Shown piece by piece: positions 38,501 through 44,905 of a stretch of 55,971 nt of DNA. The notes beneath the pieces were generated by a model. It searched no databases and was not told the origin of the DNA. It saw only the letters and a program-made list of their open reading frames with translations. The translations under genes were made by a program, and so were the position numbers. The DNA is taken from positions 11,639,820 through 11,695,790 of the forward strand of contig NC_049987.1 of assembly GCF_000003815.2 (NCBI RefSeq), in the 5' to 3' direction. The stretch is from Branchiostoma floridae (taxonomy: Eukaryota; Chordata; Leptocardii; Amphioxiformes; Branchiostomatidae). The first letter of the stretch is position 1, and every line of letters starts with the position of its first letter.

Positions 38501-40004
38501 TCCAACCTTTGTCCTATGACATCTGCATGGTCAATGAAAGGAAGTTTACGAATCTAAGTACTCATGTACAGCAATATGCATTGTGGGTGATATGTTAAAC
38601 ATGAAGACCCTAACTTGTAAACTGTTCTTGACTTGATTTGCATAACAATGTCCAGGTTTATCCAATGTCCCAAGGACCTTCACTTTTGGCTAAGTTCCCA
38701 TAATGCATTTCGATGCACATGCATACCAAGAATCGCAAACCTCCTTATAGACGTACGAGTTTGTTGAAGGTCGATTGCTCGACGCACATAGTGCGGTCAG
38801 GGGCCAACCACGTATATTAGCGCTAAAAAGATAATAGTACTATAAATGAAGAGGTTTAAGGGTCTACTGCCCTTTGCCTTGGTCAACACTAGATATGTAC
38901 TTATGGTGTATGTTAAACCCTTTATTTTTGGTATCATTTCCAATCAATCTACAGCACCGCATTTCCTATCAGTCTCGTCAGTTTGGTCTTAATGACCTTT
39001 CAGTGCTAACCTTAATGGTACTTCTTGATCCTGGTGCTTTAAGCTGGTCTTATGTGTGCGCCTTTCCCATTCCAGCCTGGCCATTGATGGATTCACCTAC
39101 TTTGATCAGCAGAACCAAACCTAGCCTGAGCACTGTTGATTTGGCTGCCTTCGTTTCCGTACATAAAACCGCAGATCTATGTGAACAGAAGTTACGAGGC
39201 GAATGATTGGGACTGCAGTGTTGAGGCAGACAAAGCAAAGCCTTCCGTATAACTCTTCAGGATACTGCCTTTGTATGAAGTTGGAAGGTAATATTTTACA
39301 ATATTGCGACGCTATCGTATGATTTTACGGAAGGCTTGGAAGAAATACTCTTCTTCTCGATGCACCACACTAACTACACTGCACAGAGAAATGCACTCGA
39401 AACCAAACATTTTACGACGTGTCTATGGATGTTTTACGATGCGACGAGATTCACCTATTCTTTGACATTCGCCTGACTTCCCAATTACAACACCACACAC
39501 AAGTACAAGCCCGTAATTCCGACCGTTATTTATTGTGCTAGCAGTCTTGGACGACAAAAACAATCAGTAATACTGTTCCCATCCATGTCACATGTTGAGA
39601 ATGGCAAATAAAATCAGTAACTTACATCTGTATTCCTCACCATGAAATATGTTTGCCATACAACTTTAGATGGAGGCCTAGGGCGCAGGGGACATTACCA
39701 ACACAGCATTGACCGCATGTAGACGCTTGTCGAAAGGCCAAACAAAGCTTCGTTGGCTCACAGACCAGACACCGGCAATACGACCGACATGTGGATTTGA
39801 TGGATACCCCGTAAAATTCTTACATTTCTCAGGATGGCCTATTAGATATCAATCGCGTTTCTCGGACACCCTAACCATTTAAGGCAGTCGCGTGCCCTTC
39901 CAAAAATAAGTCGATATATATCTTTTCACCCAGACAAGTACAATAATCGCCTCACCTGATAGACAAATTGCTGCCCCCACGGCCATCAAGGTGAGAAACG
40001 ACAT
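2484..40004 (-). CDS. Nephrin/Kirrel-like five-Ig transmembrane receptor (whole gene model)
   Basis: Assembled model of 11 coding exons: 40004-39956, 9411-9103, 8613-8308, 7837-7690, 6254-6124, 5680-5426, 5244-4930, 4262-4137, 3397-3218, 2904-2807 and 2603-2484. All junctions are GT-AG and the phases chain correctly (mostly 1-1). The total is 2037 nt, about 678 residues. Order: signal peptide; Ig1 to Ig5, each with paired cysteines and the core tryptophan; one membrane helix; tail of about 150 residues. Ig1 contains PRYRIT, GVYNLQISD and LSDQGNYRC, close to the first domain of Kirrel/nephrin/SYG adhesion receptors, which also have Kirrel's five-Ig layout. Known members act at the cell surface in cell recognition, for example synapse choice, myoblast fusion and the kidney slit diaphragm. 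Six N-glycosylation sequons are visible (NLS, NGS, NLS, NLT, NFS, NVT). The last exon is the least certain. Orthology to a named gene cannot be settled by eye, and lineage-specific Ig receptors of similar build are an alternative. Confidence 0.8.
2807..2904 (-). CDS. Ig receptor exon 10: tail with YSTV motif
   Basis: The acceptor is gcattcctcag|GCCTAGCC, entering in phase 1. The donor CCG|GTAAGAC leaves in phase 0. It reads LAHPSTLPPYSTVERHRPDG, then EDLQGDGIFHEP. PPYSTV is a possible SH2-binding tyrosine. With the previous exon it makes YTGL and YSTV separated by eight residues. Confidence 0.7.
2905..3217. other. Intron of the Ig receptor
   Basis: Short AT-rich intron between the two tail exons. 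I see nothing else in it. Confidence 0.6.
3218..3397 (-). CDS. Ig receptor exon 9: cytoplasmic tail with SH3 ligands
   Basis: The acceptor is tcctacacag|ATGATAAG and the donor ACAG|GTACCCAT. The exon has 60 codons, phase 1 to 1. RPMPPVP fits the class I SH3 ligand pattern (RxxPxxP) and PRPPPR fits class II (PxxPxR). Between them lies an acidic stretch, DSGVEDLELHEMEG. The exon ends in WTAIGLTYT, which forms the first half of a tyrosine motif completed by the next exon. Confidence 0.75.
3721..4010. repeat. Dispersed repeat, probable conserved-core SINE type
   Basis: A GC-balanced block inside the intron between the tail and membrane exons. It contains gaccctactcttttcgatt-like and gttcttttacgtgctcc strings, then a close resembling tttaacgtcctattcgaggg. 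I recognise this wording as a highly repeated element in amphioxus and other invertebrate genomes. It may carry a deeply conserved SINE core, but I cannot confirm the family by eye. Confidence 0.5.
4137..4262 (-). CDS. Ig receptor exon 8: transmembrane helix
   Basis: The acceptor is ggccgtgtag|AGTCGTACC and the donor ACAG|GTAAAACG. The exon has 42 codons, phase 1 to 1. ESYRS is followed by about 25 hydrophobic residues beginning LATVIAITIAAMIVLAGLVI. The stop-transfer ARRRGWICGG follows, with a cysteine near the membrane that could be palmitoylated (inference). This fixes a type I topology. Confidence 0.85.
4344..4448 (+). repeat. Dispersed repeat copy 1 (tgacgaaagac motif)
   Basis: It shares ctgacgaaagacac-ggatg, a gaaa-(a/c)gtctga-(t/c)-gttt block and the following tail with 8046-8125. 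The wording resembles short 3' tails of non-LTR elements common in amphioxus. It lies in the intron before the membrane exon. Confidence 0.5.
4930..5244 (-). CDS. Ig receptor exon 7: Ig domain 5
   Basis: The acceptor is tgtcatttag|GCCGACC and the donor ACGG|GTAGGTTG. The exon has 105 codons, phase 1 to 1. It contains EGEATSLTCDVRADPLPTK, ITWLWRD, a polar loop VKESSSKDEKSSS, TLKNVAISNGGTYVCHAANM and REIHLNV. This is the membrane-proximal domain and closes with the sequon NVT. Confidence 0.85.
5426..5680 (-). CDS. Ig receptor exon 6: Ig domain 4
   Basis: The acceptor is tatgtttcag|ACCGCCC and the donor GTCG|GTGAGATC. The exon has 85 codons, phase 1 to 1. The domain is compact: VTILNGQDNFSLECLADG, PKPRIRWRRKD, DIEGTYECVATTKDFPE and TFIDVVG. 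It has one sequon (NFS). The length suits an I/C2-set domain. Confidence 0.85.
6124..6254 (-). CDS. Ig receptor exon 5: second half of Ig domain 3
   Basis: It reads RFLRSRKPTLNLPKVTRYD, GGTYQCTADNG and GRGTITLSVL, and ends CTGT|GTGAGTGG in phase 1. Two in-frame acceptors 15 bases apart are usable: AG at 6255-6256 (exon from 6254) or AG at 6240-6241 (exon from 6239). The second drops five residues (FLRSR). The DGGTYQC motif carries the second domain cysteine. Confidence 0.8.
6255..7689. other. Intron splitting Ig domain 3
   Basis: AT-rich intron of about 1.4 kb carrying the 178-bp tandem repeat at 6738-7215. No other coding sequence is seen. Confidence 0.6.
6738..7215. repeat. Tandem repeat, period ~178 bp, ~2.7 copies
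   Basis: The phrase attttcatgtg(t/c)atc followed by ttgaaat(a/g)cagtggg recurs near 6778, 6956 and 7134. The gap is about 178 bases each time, and the intervening sequence aligns throughout (aataacgccaaggtgaaact, atgacttgta). The copies are clearly diverged. Confidence 0.8.
7690..7837 (-). CDS. Ig receptor exon 4: first half of Ig domain 3
   Basis: The acceptor is cttgtttcag|ACCCACCC and the donor GAGAG|GTAGGA, phase 1 to 2. It reads PPTVNVPKSSIHVKEGMPTN, then LTCAVDSNPQAMITWEKLG with the first cysteine and core tryptophan. This is the only domain here split by an intron. The second half comes from the exon at 6124-6254. The intron between them contains a 178-bp tandem repeat. Confidence 0.8.
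8046..8125 (+). repeat. Dispersed repeat copy 2 (tgacgaaagac motif)
   Basis: Second copy of the element at 4344-4448, in the same orientation, in the intron between Ig domains 2 and 3. Confidence 0.5.
8308..8613 (-). CDS. Ig receptor exon 3: Ig domain 2 (C2-type)
   Basis: The acceptor is gtttttttccag|TTCCGTTGCC and the donor CACT|GTAAGTGG. The exon has 102 codons, phase 1 to 1. It contains LILTCTCTGGHPPPQVTWYN, REVDPAYVST, TLTVEAVSKWDNGANLSC and SDQRFPNLVKP. The extra cysteine beside the canonical one (CTC) and the 'A/S-W-DNGANLSC' region resemble the CD80-like C2 second domain of Kirrel and nephrin. Two sequons (NGS, NLS) are seen. Confidence 0.85.
9103..9411 (-). CDS. Ig receptor exon 2: Ig domain 1 (V/I-type)
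   Basis: The acceptor ttctattccag precedes CTGATGCGGC, and the donor is GTAG|GTAAGAAC. The exon has 103 codons, phase 1 to 1. It holds the full domain: VTLQCAIDN with the first cysteine, VVSWMGPPDF with the core tryptophan, PRYRITGDHS, GVYNLQISD, and LSDQGNYRC with the second cysteine. The 'RYRI ... YNLxI ... LxDxGxYxC' string is the strongest link to the nephrin/Kirrel family. One N-glycosylation sequon (NLS) is present. Confidence 0.85.
9716..9771. repeat. Perfect 20-bp inverted repeat with 16-nt loop
   Basis: gttgttccagtcaattatca at 9716-9735 is followed, after a 16-base spacer, by its exact reverse complement at 9752-9771. As RNA it would fold into a fully paired 20-bp hairpin on either strand. 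It lies in intron 1, so it would be present in the receptor pre-mRNA. Confidence 0.85.
9772..10806. other. Non-coding intron segment
   Basis: No supported gene. A short ATG frame of 23 codons at 10446 (MATAISFLMQKREWPQHRVI...) starts in an AAGATGGCGAC context, but nothing else supports it. Confidence 0.4.
10807..11350 (-). mobile_element. tRNA-derived SINE, split by a MITE
   Basis: Read on the minus strand, the tRNA-like head is interrupted. GGCGTCGTGAGTGGCGTA comes from 11350-11327, then AACTGGTAGAGCG from below 11090. A B-box-like AGTTCGATACG follows near 11050, then a body of about 200 bases ending near 10807. A second copy at 54497-54757 aligns over most of the body (cacctgggtgaagtgaggaa, gggcacaa-gtcgggggcacgg). 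The 236-bp element at 11090-11325 sits inside the head. Confidence 0.75.
11090..11325. mobile_element. MITE with perfect 16-bp ends and TTA duplication
   Basis: The ends AGGTGGTATCTCACTG and CAGTGAGATACCACCT are exact inverted copies, and the inverted similarity runs on to about 40 bases. TTA lies directly outside both ends (11087-11089 and 11326-11328). A 3-bp TWA duplication is the mark of PIF/Harbinger elements. The 236-bp body has no coding capacity. A diverged relative is at 53915-54170. Confidence 0.85.
11351..12229. other. Non-coding intron segment
   Basis: Nothing recognisable apart from ordinary AT-rich intron sequence. Confidence 0.4.
12230..13175. repeat. Tandem repeat, period ~150-165 bp, ~6 copies
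   Basis: The block 'ggatttgcaatggcaccag' (with variants) recurs at about 12357, 12507, 12662, 12826, 12988 and 13152. Each unit also holds ctcgcgagacttgacgag, a gttgggatagaaaa string and gattgatcagttacgacttt. Unit length shifts from about 150 to 165 because of small indels. Open frames here are by-products of the array. Confidence 0.85.
13176..14423. other. Non-coding intron segment
   Basis: AT-rich, no supported feature. The 122-codon minus frame at 13980-14348 has no domain or splice support. Confidence 0.4.
14424..14610 (+). repeat. (GT)n microsatellite
   Basis: About 185 bases of GT dinucleotides with scattered TTTG, GTGC and GTCT interruptions. It yields long spurious Cys-Val or Thr-His frames on both strands. 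Confidence 0.95.
14611..18085. other. Non-coding intron segment
   Basis: About 3.5 kb of mostly AT-rich sequence. A GC-richer patch at about 15850-16120 has an open frame of 77 codons that I do not recognise. It may be old transposon debris. No gene is supported. Confidence 0.4.
18086..18675 (-). mobile_element. 3' end of a non-LTR retrotransposon (LINE)
   Basis: The minus-strand 3' end shows AATAAA (read from 18111-18116) followed by a tail of about four TTCA repeats (18089-18106), a common way for LINEs of the CR1/I/L2 kind to end. Upstream is the coding remnant at 18214-18675. The 5' part is missing, as in typical 5'-truncated insertions. Confidence 0.7.
18214..18675 (-). pseudogene. LINE reverse-transcriptase C-terminal fragment
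   Basis: An open frame of about 153 codons without its own start. It reads NKLRTYRLFKTIYKEEEYL, then KLRISCHKLHIETGRHNRTP, then CQFCDLQQVEDEQHFILHC. The last string is a C-x2-C-x9-H-x4-C zinc-knuckle-like motif with the 'ExxxHFxLxC' wording found at the C-terminus of many LINE ORF2 proteins. The frame is intact to its TAA at 18216-18214. The rest of the protein (endonuclease and reverse-transcriptase core) is absent, so it is a truncated copy without function. Confidence 0.75.
18676..20738. other. Non-coding intron segment
   Basis: No supported gene. Two overlapping frames around 18730-19012 on opposite strands have no family resemblance I can name. Confidence 0.4.
20739..20838. other. Assembly gap (100 N)
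   Basis: Run of exactly 100 N, probably a gap of unknown true size. Confidence 0.95.
20839..21749. other. Non-coding intron segment
   Basis: AT-rich with no recognisable feature. Confidence 0.4.
21750..22205. repeat. Direct duplication, offset ~265 bp
   Basis: About 21750-21930 and about 22015-22205 align: ggcttataacaact.., gtgaactaatgagcaagtt, cttggccgtg. The two copies are diverged by many substitutions and small indels. Confidence 0.7.
22206..22979. other. Intron segment with GC-rich patch
   Basis: Roughly 22430-22880 is distinctly more GC-rich than its surroundings, with CpG-containing stretches and short open frames on both strands that I do not recognise. It could be an old exon, a CpG-rich regulatory element or a transposon piece. 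No splice-supported exon was found. Confidence 0.3.
22980..23079. other. Assembly gap (100 N)
   Basis: Run of exactly 100 N close to the start of the 350-bp repeat region. Confidence 0.95.
23080..23739. other. Non-coding intron segment
   Basis: AT-rich, with a short GC-richer block at about 23560-23700. No gene is supported. Confidence 0.4.
23740..25560. repeat. Tandem repeat, period ~340-359 bp, ~5-6 copies
   Basis: The block 'ttacgtatcacaagttgtcaaaaagtaca' (variants) starts near 23951, 24291, 24646, 25005 and 25362, with an older partial copy near 23770. Each unit also holds aaagcagtaaaa, gaacatatgaagtttac, gaattgcactcgtttgttgc and catgtactcatacactggcc. Adjacent units are about as similar as distant ones. 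All open frames here (186 codons at 24790-25350, for instance) come from the repeat. Confidence 0.85.
25561..34828. other. Long non-coding intron segment
   Basis: About 9.3 kb with no exon or mobile element that I can defend. There is a short GT run near 27831-27845 and a 62-64-bp tandem duplication at 32588-32715. Open frames of up to 104 codons show no domain. Confidence 0.4.
32588..32715. repeat. Short tandem duplication (~62-64 bp)
   Basis: 'tgttttaccaatgcactgg...agaaagcagtcattcaaccaa' is followed at once by 'tgtttttaccaaagcaccgg...agaaagcagccattcaacca'. Confidence 0.7.
34829..35237. repeat. Tandem duplication, offset ~190-220 bp
   Basis: gtgctttgtcatcc-gaaagttgtg, tggtgtctcttct, atgatgattctt, cattcagatc-ttccaaa and gttgctcacaatt-like blocks occur twice in order, with the spacing shifted by an extra partial repeat of the first block near 35045-35070. 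Confidence 0.75.
35238..39955. other. Long non-coding intron segment
   Basis: No supported exon. A short dispersed repeat (atatgcattgtgggt..atatgt, near 38575) recurs near 41128. The 110-codon + frame at 38874-39206 is not recognised. Confidence 0.4.
39956..40004 (-). CDS. Ig receptor exon 1: start codon and signal peptide
   Basis: ATG at 40004 opens MSFLTLMAVGAAICLSG, a typical short signal peptide with a hydrophobic core. The exon ends in phase 1 at the donor CAG|GTGAGG. Joined to the next exon it continues ADAARYRVAP. The position downstream of two X-box-like motifs supports this as the 5' end. A noncoding exon further upstream cannot be excluded. Confidence 0.7.
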
Positions 40005-40178
40005 CTTCCGCCACCACAAGCACTTAGTCACACCGAAGGAGCTTCAGAAATCTGAAGGCGTTTTAAGTAAACCACGTTCTCGTCCATCAACACATCGCGT
40101 CCGCGCGACGAGCTGGACCCCCAACTGAAAGTCTCCTCCCGGTAACCGTTAGATATTCCACCCGCTCTCTCTCCTCAC

Positions 40179-40192
40179 GTTGCTATGGCTAC
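40179..40192. promoter_or_regulatory. RFX X-box-like site 1 (GTTGCTATGGCTAC)
   Basis: It matches the X-box form GTTGCTATGGCAAC with one difference. It lies about 175 bases upstream of the receptor start codon and 26 bases from a second, perfect site. Confidence 0.5.
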
Positions 40193-40204
40193 GCTTCACG
40201 TCCC

Positions 40205-40218
40205 GTTGCCATGGCAAC
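40205..40218. promoter_or_regulatory. Perfect palindromic RFX X-box (GTTGCCATGGCAAC)
   Basis: A 14-bp perfect palindrome matching the consensus bound by RFX factors, which drive genes of ciliated cells. It lies about 200 bases upstream of the ATG at 40004, in a CpG-rich stretch that looks like the receptor promoter. Confidence 0.6.
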
Positions 40219-43200
40219 GCGTTGTTGATGTGGACGGTGTGTCTGATGGACGTCAGTTCGTGTAGGCTCACTCCTTCGTGATCAGAAGAAGCGACGTTCT
40301 CTCTCGGAAATCCACGATGGCTAATAAGTACCTCGGGGAACGCCTAACACCGTAGCAGATACATACATCCGGACTGGAAGAGTCCACTGTGTTTGAATAC
40401 GGGGGTATAACAGCTTTAACTGAACCCGAAAATGCCTGAAAACATGAGCCACTCAACTCAGAAAGTGCTCTTGGCATAAGACTAGTTTCGATATGGTGCC
40501 AAACTTGTACGGTTGCCGTACCCGGAAGTGTTTCGCCGTAAGATTTGTCTTTTGAGGATACCACCGTGGGTTGGATAGCTTTTCAGCACGTACTTTGGAT
40601 TCGAAGTTCGAGACCAGCCAACAAGCGACATTGGATCAGTCCATGAGAGTGAATCCCGAGAGGAGAATGATAGACCACATATATCACAAGGATTTCACTC
40701 GAAGCTTCACATAGGCATGGATGCTCTTGTCTAAGATCTGAACTACAGATCTAACTGCTGAGTGTGTAACTTTCACAATATCATATGTATGACCAGGACG
40801 TACACATAAGGTGGATAACTGAGCAGTTTAGACTAAAAGCAACTTTAAAAGGTTCATGGCGTGAGTCCCTATATAAAAACAATCCTGAATTCAAATTGTG
40901 CACTTAACTGTGAAAAGTTCACCTTCCATCTAGTTTTCTTCATAGATCCTAGCTTACCCCCGCCAAAGCATAGCTATAGCGTAGCCCCTCATTTATAAAC
41001 ATTGGAATAGGCCTAACATATAACTAACACGCGGGGTGCAATCAAATGGAAAGGGGTTAGGAGAGGAGTCCGCGCAGCTATCGAGGTAAAGTCAAGATGG
41101 GGTTTAAACTTCTCGTGTGTAGATATATGCATTGTGGGTAATATGTCAAAGGTGAAGACCATGAGACATGAACAAAACACGTCCGGATGTGTATTAAGTT
41201 AAGCAAGATGTAAACAAGAACTGTATTCCTCATAGTACATCTCCCTGTACATGAACAGATTAACCGTGAGGCATTTTTATACAGTATACTATAGTTATAG
41301 AGTCTAAAGCTGTGAATGCTCTGTGCTATTTTCAAGCCTAAGCGCTCCCACTTAGAAGTACTTTGACAGGGACATTAGTCACAGAGGGCGAGTTAAGAAA
41401 TGTATCAGTCCGTTTGTTCCTCCGAAAGTCGCTTTAGTATAGGCTATTAGCCATCTTTAATATTCATTACCCTTAGCTTTGAGTTAATTAATGGGTTACA
41501 TTCATTGAAAAAGAAAGACACATTTCACATTTCTCATTTATCTAAACGTTCAAAATTACCTAAAAGCATGTAAGTCTGTATTTTTCATTACCTAACTGGG
41601 TGTATATAGTCTGTTTCTCAGTGATAGAATAATTTGCATTGTTAGGCAGACAGCCATGGCTTGACAGCGTGTCGTAATTTCGTATACAAAATAAGAATAT
41701 ACAGAACCCTGTCTTTTGTTGACATTCTTCCTGACGCAAAATCGATGTTTTTATGGCAGATTCATGGCCCGCTGTGCCGTCTATCTTGTAGCAGCCGGCC
41801 GCTTAGACGGGTAGAATAGTCACAAGTATTGAAATATATATACGAGTAACGATTTCTTTAACGAGGAGACTGTCAATACGGCATAAACTTTCAAAACCGA
41901 CTGAGTACTTCCGTAAATTTGTGGATGTTGTACAGGGAATGAAAAGATCTGTGGAGGATCAATCATGTTTGAGGAAACGTAACTTTCTCGTGTTCTGTGA
42001 AGCATGATGGTAGGTAGATACGTGTCCCATCGTGGTAGGCAGACAGTAGCATTGCTGTAGGCAAATGAGTTTAGATATTATTACATAGTAAATACATAAA
42101 ATATAGAGAGAGAGAGAGAAAGAGAGAGGCAGAGAGAGAGAGAGACAGTGAGGGAGAGAGAGAGAGAGAGGAGGGAGGGGGGATCCTTGTAGGCAGATAT
42201 GCAGCACCATAGTTGGAGGACATGCTTCTATGCTTCATTCCTTTAGCTTGTACTTACGTCACTAGAGTTCGAAGATCTCATAACTCCATGAATTATGAGC
42301 CTTTGTAGAATCATCGGTTTACATTGCTAATTTGTCTCATTATTGATACGGACAAGGCTTTAATTATAACTAACATGATCCAATGCAAATGATGGTCTTC
42401 TATACCAAAATTACATGTAAGTCCTTTTCTTTGGCAGAACGTCATTTTTGCATGTCATCATAGATGATTCGAATGACTTGCACATTTACATGATATATAC
42501 ACAATAATGTACTCTTTTAACTAACTTTACACGTGTCACAAGTATGTAAAACCCACAAATTAATACAAATGAAATATAGCACTTTCGCCTTATCCGTGCA
42601 AAGTAGGCCCTTACTTGCGTGATTGGTGTTTGCAGATGTTCCACCTGTCGTATTTACCAGTACAAATGTCACAAGGCTTGAAGTGTTATTATGGAAAACA
42701 CCGCAACAACATTTTTTTCTTACTTGTCATGCCAATCTCTGTCTAAGCTATCTACATACCGAGGATCAAGGTAATCCGTCATTCCTTTGTTCAGTTATCC
42801 AAAGATTGTGACAAAAACGCCTCTGCAGTTCCAGTACAAGCTGCTATGGGGTCATAAAATACACCACAGTGACTTCTTTCTTTCTCATAAGATATCTGCC
42901 AAACAAACAAAAATGAAGACCACATGCTGTCCAGAGGCTTTTGAGTTATTACTGACTAAAAAATGCACACTTACAGACATACACACACAGGCAGGACAAA
43001 AATTACATCTCGTTTTTGTAGGTAAATTGGTAAACATGAAGGTAAGTACATTTGGAGGTCCTTGCTACCATTGTCATTTTCAAATTTTACTTGCACTTGT
43101 GTTACGTAGGCTCTATATGTGGAGTTGCATTTGTGCTATGTGTAGTCACTAATTAATGCTTGGTGGTATGTGGGCTGTAAAATATGTGATTACTATTTTA

Positions 43201-43466
43201 TAGTACCCAGAGGCAATATGCATTTCTAGGTAACAGTTGTAAAAACTGCAGTTGTAGTCTATAATACAGTCTACATATTTTATATGAACTCGTTTTGGAG
43301 ATCACAGACAAGGTCTTTAAGTTCGATTCGAATTCATGGATAGCTTTTCGACACGCTCTGAGTTTGACCTATTTTCTTAGACCAAAGTCGTACCCGTGGA
43401 CAGATGGACAATGATCCGCAATAATGCCCACTGCGCCCTGGTGACACGCTGCCATAAATCGATACA
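40219..43466. other. Intergenic region upstream of the Ig receptor
   Basis: No supported gene. It contains a GA-rich microsatellite (42106-42180) and the dispersed repeat near 41128. Open frames (40268-40564, 42787-43152) have no support. Confidence 0.4.
42106..42180 (+). repeat. GA-rich microsatellite
   Basis: Runs of gagaga with occasional c and gg interruptions, ending in gagggaggggg. Confidence 0.9.
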
Positions 43467-43556
43467 TTACTGGGCGCTAAGCTTATATGTGCATGTGCAC
43501 CACTGTCGTAAAATGAGAAAATGCTCCGTTACTGGGCGCTAAGCTTGTGTGTGCAG
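43467..43556. repeat. Duplicated 18-mer ttactgggcgctaagctt, 62 bp apart
   Basis: The 18-mer occurs at 43467-43484 and 43529-43546, each followed by a TGTGCA-containing stretch. The segment between (tgtcgtaaaatgagaaaatgctccgtt) has a diverged relative at 48100-48125, just upstream of the gene starting at 47943. Confidence 0.7.
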
Positions 43557-43558
43557 GC

Positions 43559-43690
43559 CATGGAAACGACGGCATTCACGGAATCGAGGCTTGTTTCAAG
43601 CGCAAGGGATGATGGGTACAAACTTGTGGCGGCAAAATTGAAATTTCTCCTTCCCGAGGTTTGTCCTAAAATCTACACTGACGCTGTGTA
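43559..43690 (+). CDS. Possible short first exon or small ORF
   Basis: ATG in a good context (gccATGg) opens METTAFTESRLVSSARDDGY, then KLVAAKLKFLLPEVCPKIYT, DAV and stop, about 43 codons. The codons look plausible and the region is GC-richer than its surroundings. It could be a first exon if the weak donor GAG|GTTTGT is used. No downstream exon was found, so this stays speculative. Confidence 0.2.
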
Positions 43691-44905
43691 ATGTTGGATC
43701 ATTGTGTTGGGTGCTTTCCTGAGAACTATTGAGCCAACTAATGCCGAAATATGATAAGGTCACTTTCCAGATTAGTTCCAGAAAAACAATGGAGTAGATG
43801 GGAAAACATTTCCTGCAATAAAGCCACTGTGAAAATCATCTAATATTATGAATAAACTATCATACATGAAAACATCCAAGGTTTCATCACAAACTTTTCT
43901 TAAGAATGTATATGAAACAAAAAAACACTTGAATACAAAGAAGACAATAAATTTTTAGCACATGATAAAAATTTTGATGTGAGGCAAGAGGGTAATGAGA
44001 AAAAAAGTGAAGAGGAAAAAACAGATTTGGCATGAATACACTGGATTATGATAAAAAAAGTGACATGACATAGAGTATCCTCTTCTTTAATGTACATAAA
44101 TTCTATGTTGAAAACTTTTATTCATATAATTTTCCCAATATTACTCTTCATTGATATCTCTTTATACAATACTGGATTCATTTGTTTGTACTATTGATAT
44201 TGGGTTTGTTACCTGTAGCTGGTAACAGACTTGCCAGGTTTACCTTACCATTAGTGCATTAAACAATATCATAAGTGCATCAGAGAATATGTTTTAATGT
44301 GTGTCAAAATAAATATACAAAAAGTGGTAACACACAATGAAAATAACATTAGGTGGCGACATGTAATAACAAACCAGTAGTTCCTATCATAGTGATACTG
44401 ATCACAATGCACCAGATATAACACAAAGTTGTCTATGATATACAGACACCACAATATAATATGCTGCACAAGCCTTGTTTGCCTTTGTTTACACTTCCCC
44501 TGAGTATATGGGGGAGAGATATAGGAGTTGGTCATGTAACTAGGATAGCACACAGGCTAGGATATTACTTCATGCCAAAGGAAAAGAAAACAATGGACAC
44601 ACAATAGATAAATTACATTTGTTTCAATCCTATACTAATGTCAGTTCTACTATTTCAAGCTACTACAAATATGTTAGATATTTTTTTCAAGTTGCACTTT
44701 CAGGCAAGACATCATTGGTTCATAACATTGAGCATTACAATGTACAACAATACACTGCCTTTACCCAGCCTCCTTTCAATCAAAGACTAAGTAGGGTAAA
44801 CTTGGGAAAGAGGTATAACAAATCACAAAAGTCAAATCATCACCAATGCAAATAGTAAACAAACAACTTAAACACACAGTAGCTATAAAATGAGTAGTGA
44901 TGTTT

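Larger units (their letters stand above)
9412..39955. other. Intron 1 of the Ig receptor, ~30.5 kb
   Basis: It separates the signal-peptide exon from Ig1. It contains the SINE/MITE nest (10807-11350), tandem arrays (12230-13175, 23740-25560), a GT microsatellite, a LINE fragment, duplications and two 100-N gaps. No gene inside it is supported. Long first introns are usual places for enhancers, but none can be named from sequence alone. Confidence 0.65.

Noticed and set aside
38251-38505. Minus frame containing SAGLYECSRYGSVYVSISS, reminiscent of an Ig domain end
   Set aside because: There is no matching first half, core tryptophan or consistent splice pair, and the frame turns into arginine/cysteine-rich nonsense. 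It could be a decayed exon but is too weak to call.
38874-39206. 110-codon + frame with proline/leucine content
   Set aside because: No recognisable domain, no supporting splice sites, and AT-rich intron context.
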